Translations under genes and position numbers: made by a program
Origin: Chloroflexota bacterium
Lineage (GTDB): Bacteria > Chloroflexota > Dormibacteria > CF-121
NCBI GenBank assembly: GCA_005889395.1
Contig: VBFX01000007.1
Span: 1-18,066, forward strand
Length of the DNA: 18,066 nt
Reading direction: 5' to 3'
Shown here: positions 14,054 to 18,066 of the stretch, piece by piece
How positions within the stretch are numbered: the first letter of the stretch is position 1
Layout: each line of letters begins with the position of its first letter
Notes under the pieces: generated by a model
What the model was told of the DNA's origin: nothing
Database searches by the model: none
Seen by the model: the letters and a program-made list of their open reading frames with translations, nothing else

Positions 14054-15255
14054 ACGACCTCCGCCGCGACATCAACGAGGTCTTTGCAAAGCAGCAGGCG
14101 CACCTGGGCGACGCGGCCGGCACGAGCAACCAGATGCTGCGCGCGGCAACCGCTGGACGCCGCGTCAACCGCCAGCTCTGGCCGTCCGTTGCCGGCGTCG
14201 CGCTGGTGCTGGTCGCCGCCTCGGCGATCGGCGTGTCGATCGCGATCCGTGGGCTTCATTCGAAGAACCTGGTCACGAATCATCCGTCACCCACGCCGAT
14301 CGCCACGCCGACAGCAACGCCCGCCCCAACGCCGATGTCGCAACAGCTGCACGTGCCCGATACCACGCCAGTGATCCTCTTCCATGATCCGGTCGACGTC
14401 CAACAGATCGACGGCATTACGTGGGACGGTTCTGCCAGGGGCCGCGTTGCCGCGGGGCCTGAATTTGCCAATGGCTTCACACCGAACCCAGCGGGCACGC
14501 TGTTTGGAGGGACGGGCTATGTCCGCGATCGAGCGGGAACGGTGGTTGCGACACCAGCGGTAACAACGAAAGGGTTTGCCGGAACGTGGTCGGACGACGG
14601 TCAGCATTACTGCAGCATGGTCTCCAAATCCCTGCTGCCACCAGCTGGCGGTGAGCCGGCGACGCTGCAGGTGGCCGCCGTGGGACAGGCCCCGCGGAAC
14701 GTCGTCCAGGTCGGGCGTGCTTATGAGCAGACCTCGGTCGGCGTCGCGGCCTGCTCCATCGAGAAAGACCTCGCGGTCGCCGTGCAGTCGGGTAGCGCGG
14801 GAAATACCGTGCAGTTCTGGGTGGTCAAGCTCTCGACAGGCCGAGTTCTCTGGACGCGCGCTGGCGGCAGCAACATTGTTGCTTCGCGCGATGGCCAGTA
14901 CCTCGCGGAGTCTAGCCCAGCAGCTGGGAGTACGACGACCATTTACGGCCCAACCGGCGTCGTCTTAGGCCATATCGCAGGTGCAACCGAGGCCTTCTCC
15001 TGGGATGGTTCGCTCGCCGTGCAGATAGCGGTAAACGGGTCGGTCTCCGTCGTTCGCTGGCGGGACGGCACCGTCTTGTGGAGCGGCCCGAGCGACGGTG
15101 GCTACTGGAGCGCGCTGCCAGAGCCCGGAGGCCAGCGAATCGCGGTCTCGGTTCTTGACCCAGAGCGACCCCAAACCGGCGGGTTCCCCTTCCGAAATAT
15201 CTACGTCGTCGGCCCCGATGGCCAGGCGGTCAAGCTGCTGACAGACGTCATGTAG
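14050..15255 (+). CDS. Single-pass membrane protein with extracellular beta-rich domain; candidate anti-sigma factor
   Basis: 401 residues. A GGAGGA Shine-Dalgarno at 14038-14043 and overlap with the sigma gene fix ATG 14050. Residues 1-44 are a charged, helical cytoplasmic segment (MNDLRRDINEVFAKQQAHLG) and 45-66 a membrane helix. Residues 79-96 are a Pro/Thr linker (PTPIATPTATPAPTPM). The remaining ~300 residues outside the cell have repeated short strands (TTIYGPTGVVLGH, VSVVRWRDGTVLWSG, RNIYVVGPDGQAVKLL) resembling a degenerate propeller. Location and topology suit an anti-sigma factor whose outer domain senses a signal. However, I see no zinc-binding His-x3-Cys-x2-Cys anti-sigma motif, so the cytoplasmic part would have to bind sigma in some other way. 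Alternatively it is an output of the sigma factor rather than its inhibitor. Confidence 0.75.
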   Translation: MNDLRRDINEVFAKQQAHLGDAAGTSNQMLRAATAGRRVNRQLWPSVAGVALVLVAASAIGVSIAIRGLHSKNLVTNHPSPTPIATPTATPAPTPMSQQLHVPDTTPVILFHDPVDVQQIDGITWDGSARGRVAAGPEFANGFTPNPAGTLFGGTGYVRDRAGTVVATPAVTTKGFAGTWSDDGQHYCSMVSKSLLPPAGGEPATLQVAAVGQAPRNVVQVGRAYEQTSVGVAACSIEKDLAVAVQSGSAGNTVQFWVVKLSTGRVLWTRAGGSNIVASRDGQYLAESSPAAGSTTTIYGPTGVVLGHIAGATEAFSWDGSLAVQIAVNGSVSVVRWRDGTVLWSGPSDGGYWSALPEPGGQRIAVSVLDPERPQTGGFPFRNIYVVGPDGQAVKLLTDVM

Positions 15256-15305
15256 CTGCGGCGACCCGCGCACAGGCGCGTCCAGTAGGTCAGAATTGAC
15301 CCGAA

Positions 15306-16157
15306 ATGAGCGTGGCGGGGGCTCCCGTGGCGGATCCAATCAGCCTCGCCTCGGCAGCCGGGCGGGCGCTGCCGCGCCGAGTTCTCGCCTTGATCGCCGA
15401 CACGATCGTCATCTCGCTGCTCGATGCCATTCTCAACGGCACGTTCGGTATCACGCGGGTCACGAGCGGAGTTGCGACCACGGTGGGCAGCGGCGGCTAC
15501 ACCTCCTTGACGACACAAACGACGGTCGACTGGGTCTGGCTGGCGCTGCTGTGGGTGACCTATTACGCCGTGCTGGAAGGCTTCTTCGGCGCGACCCTTG
15601 GAAAGCGTCTGGCCGGCCTTCGCGTCACGGACCTCGAGGGTCGCCGGATCGGCTGGCAGGCGACGATCGTGCGCAACCTCGCCCGTCTTCTCGACGTCCT
15701 TCCGTTTGCGTATTTGCTGGGCGGCATCCTGACCCTTGCCACGAAGCGGCATCAGCGGCTGGGCGATCTATTGGCCGGCACGCTCGTTGTCCCGCTTGGG
15801 GTCGTGACCTACCCGCCGCTGCCGTCGGTCGTGCGACGCCGCCGGGTGATCGGACTGGCCGCAGTGACCGCCGTGCTCCTCGTGCTCTGTGGCACCTTCG
15901 CCTACTTTGGCCGTCCGCCGCTCGTCATCGAGGGCGCGAAGAACACGAGCCAGGGCATCTTCACAGACGGAGTCAGCAGCTACACGCTGGGTTCGCCACG
16001 CTGGGGAACGGGCACCGTCACCTATCCCGTTACCTACGAGTTGGCGCGGACGACTCAGACGTGCCGAGGTTTCATCACGCTGAACTGGAACTGGGGTTTC
16101 GCCGGCTGGGTGTTCAGCAGTGGCGAGACGCAATGCTCGCCGCGAATCTACCCCTGA
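15306..16157 (+). CDS. RDD family membrane protein with extracellular C-terminal extension
   Basis: 283 residues from ATG 15306. The RDD domain spans about 20-170: RRVLALIADTIVISLLDAIL (the Arg and first Asp of the family), a second helix VDWVWLALLWVTYYAVLEGF, GATLGKRLAGLRVTDLEGR at 95-113, LARLLDVLPFAYLLGGILTL, and KRHQRLGDLLAGTLVV with the second Asp. After a basic stretch (RRRR at 177-180), a further membrane helix at about 181-203 leads to ~80 residues outside (NTSQGIFTDGVSSYTLGS onward) with two cysteines (TCRGF and QCSPR) that could pair. RDD proteins are poorly understood; some are linked to ion transport. It lies 50 bases after the sigma operon on the same strand and may be part of it. 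It overlaps the proposed start of the transporter gene. Confidence 0.85.
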   Translation: MSVAGAPVADPISLASAAGRALPRRVLALIADTIVISLLDAILNGTFGITRVTSGVATTVGSGGYTSLTTQTTVDWVWLALLWVTYYAVLEGFFGATLGKRLAGLRVTDLEGRRIGWQATIVRNLARLLDVLPFAYLLGGILTLATKRHQRLGDLLAGTLVVPLGVVTYPPLPSVVRRRRVIGLAAVTAVLLVLCGTFAYFGRPPLVIEGAKNTSQGIFTDGVSSYTLGSPRWGTGTVTYPVTYELARTTQTCRGFITLNWNWGFAGWVFSSGETQCSPRIYP

Positions 16158-17037
16158 GGTGCTAGGCAGTACGGCCGGGGCAGCCCTTTACTCGGTCCTC
16201 GTCAACATCGTCCTGATCGCCGCCAAGCTGCTGGTCGGCCTTTTGACCGGGAGCGTCGCGATCCTCGCCGACGCCGCCCACTCCTTCCTCGACCTGTCAG
16301 CGAGCATCTTCGCCTTTGCCGGCATCCGGACCGCCGCCAAGCCGGCCGACGAGGACCACGCCTGGGGCCATGCCAAAGCCGAGAACATCTCGAGCCTGAT
16401 CCAGATGTTTCTCCTGGGCGCCACCTGCATCGCGATCGTGATCGAGTCGGTGCGGCGCTTGGTTGTTCCGGGAACCGTGCGGGTAGCTTGGTACTCCTTC
16501 GTTGTCGTCCTTGCCGCCGTGGTGATTGACATCGTGGTCAGCCGCTACCTCCAGGGCGTCTCGCGGGCCCACGGCGGGAGTGCCGCACTCGAAGCCGATG
16601 CGCTGCATTTCTCCTCGGATCTCTGGGCGTCGCTGGCGGTGCTGGTCGGCATCACCCTGGTGGCGGTCTTCAATTTCCAGATTGCTGACCCACTGGCGGG
16701 TATCGCCGTCGCCGTCATCATCGGGACGACCGCGATCGAGCAGGGACGCCGGACGACCCAGGTGCTGCTCGACGCGATGCCCGACCGCGCGACGCTCGCG
16801 GCGATCGAGCGGATCCTCCAGAGTGATCCCCGGCTCCATGGATACCACGCGCTTCGGGCGCGCCAGGCGGGCAAGCACGTGCTGCTCGACGTCTCGGTGC
16901 ACGTCGATGGCAACCTATCGCTGGCGCAGGCCCACGAAGTCGGCCACGCCGTCTCGCAGCGGGTCCAGCGGGAACTACCGGTGGTGACGGACGCCGTGGT
17001 CCATGTCGAGCCGGTCGATGATGAGGCGCACGGCTGA
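16120..17037 (+). CDS. Cation diffusion facilitator (CDF) family metal efflux transporter
   Basis: Up to 305 residues, the normal CDF length. Six membrane segments are visible, starting with YSVLVNIVLIAAKLLVGLL. Both metal-site motifs are present: HSFLD (H54, D58, with D51 just before) in helix 2 and HFSSD (H163, D167) in helix 5. The cytosolic loop has DEDHAWGHAKAE, the family's HxxGH-type motif. The C-terminal ~90 residues (AMPDRATLAAIERIL, HYALRARQAG-like strand, DVSVHVDGNLSLAQAHEV) form the cytoplasmic ferredoxin-like domain that binds metal and dimerises. It would export Zn2+, Fe2+ or Mn2+ in exchange for protons; the metal is not predictable. GTG 16120 overlaps the RDD gene by 38 bases, and GTG 16159, just after the RDD stop, is an equally possible start. 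Confidence 0.92.
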   Translation: MARRNARRESTPEVLGSTAGAALYSVLVNIVLIAAKLLVGLLTGSVAILADAAHSFLDLSASIFAFAGIRTAAKPADEDHAWGHAKAENISSLIQMFLLGATCIAIVIESVRRLVVPGTVRVAWYSFVVVLAAVVIDIVVSRYLQGVSRAHGGSAALEADALHFSSDLWASLAVLVGITLVAVFNFQIADPLAGIAVAVIIGTTAIEQGRRTTQVLLDAMPDRATLAAIERILQSDPRLHGYHALRARQAGKHVLLDVSVHVDGNLSLAQAHEVGHAVSQRVQRELPVVTDAVVHVEPVDDEAHG

Positions 17038-17057
17038 GGCCGGGATCCTCGCCCTGA

Positions 17058-17240
17058 TTACGTGCCCAGCCCGCCGGAGATGTTGCAGAAGACGTTCTGC
17101 ACCTGGTTGCCCAGGATGATGAGGACCACGATGACGACCACAGCGATGAGGACCAGGATGAGCGCGTACTCGACCATGCCCTGACCCTCGTCGCGGGTGA
17201 CTGCGTGGCGGAGTTTTTCTAAGAGCCGATGAAGCTTCAT
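17058..17240 (-). CDS. Flp/Fap-type (type IVb) pilin
   Basis: 60 residues from ATG 17240; a GTG at 17261 would add 7. A short basic leader ends in DEG, then QGMVEYALILVLIAVVVIVV. Cleavage after G19 puts Glu at +5 and Tyr at +6 (G/xxxxEY), the prepilin-peptidase pattern of Flp pilins, followed by a hydrophobic helix and a short tail (ILGNQVQNVFCNISGG). Flp subunits polymerise into Tad pili for adhesion. No Tad assembly gene (CpaA/B, TadA, RcpA) is in the window, so the pilin is an orphan here. It converges on the CDF gene with only 20 bases between the stops and diverges from the hydrolase across about 70 bases. Confidence 0.92.
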   Translation of the reverse strand: MKLHRLLEKLRHAVTRDEGQGMVEYALILVLIAVVVIVVLIILGNQVQNVFCNISGGLGT

Positions 17241-17312
17241 ATCTAGAGATACGTTCGCCACGCAGCGCGGCTTTCGGGCGAACCTCCGCTTGGTGCAACC
17301 CTGTTACCCGTG

Positions 17313-18066
<754 letters not shown>

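Overview
The window is GC-rich chromosomal DNA from a bacterium (about two-thirds G+C by eye, with third positions dominated by G/C). An LCP-family wall-polymer ligase, ECF sigma signalling, a Tad/Flp-type pilin and B12-radical SAM proteins point to a monoderm-like lineage of the Chloroflexota/Dormibacterota/Actinomycetota kind. That placement is an inference from gene content only. No tRNA, rRNA, CRISPR array, insertion sequence or phage gene was found.

Left part (1-9433) is a surface-glycan biosynthesis region. A cut-off B12-binding radical SAM gene (minus, 1-784) diverges from a plus-strand set: family 2 glycosyltransferase (902-1649), Wzx-like flippase (1639-2892), a class I methyltransferase (2889-3628, broken) and a zinc-ribbon double methyltransferase (3621-5165, interrupted by an in-frame TAG). 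Facing these is a tightly packed minus-strand operon, transcribed from 9433 to 5058: GT4 glycosyltransferase, polymerase-beta-type nucleotidyltransferase, second B12-binding radical SAM enzyme, and a monotopic phosphoglycosyl transferase that would load the first sugar phosphate onto undecaprenyl phosphate. Start/stop overlaps (TGATG, ATGA) indicate translational coupling. Together these could start (PGT), extend (GT2, GT4), decorate (methyltransferases, radical SAM enzymes) and flip (Wzx) a lipid-linked glycan.

Middle part (9567-11277): a secreted protein with five Asp-box repeats and its own strong Shine-Dalgarno, closed by a 12-bp-stem terminator.

Right part (11287-18066) concerns the envelope. 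An LCP gene and a membrane-anchored TolB-like propeller gene run on the minus strand. They diverge from an ECF sigma factor coupled to a single-pass protein whose extracellular part looks beta-rich. Then come an RDD membrane protein with a C-terminal extension, a cation diffusion facilitator, a small Flp pilin (minus) and the start of a lipoprotein alpha/beta hydrolase that leaves the window.

The most striking feature is that four genes (GT2, first methyltransferase, double methyltransferase, LCP) each have one clean reading-frame defect: a probable lost CG dinucleotide, a nonsense codon, and two internal deletions with frame change. Each defect separates two stretches that both look like conserved protein. 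This is either recent decay of wall-glycan functions or a set of assembly errors, and only raw reads can tell which.
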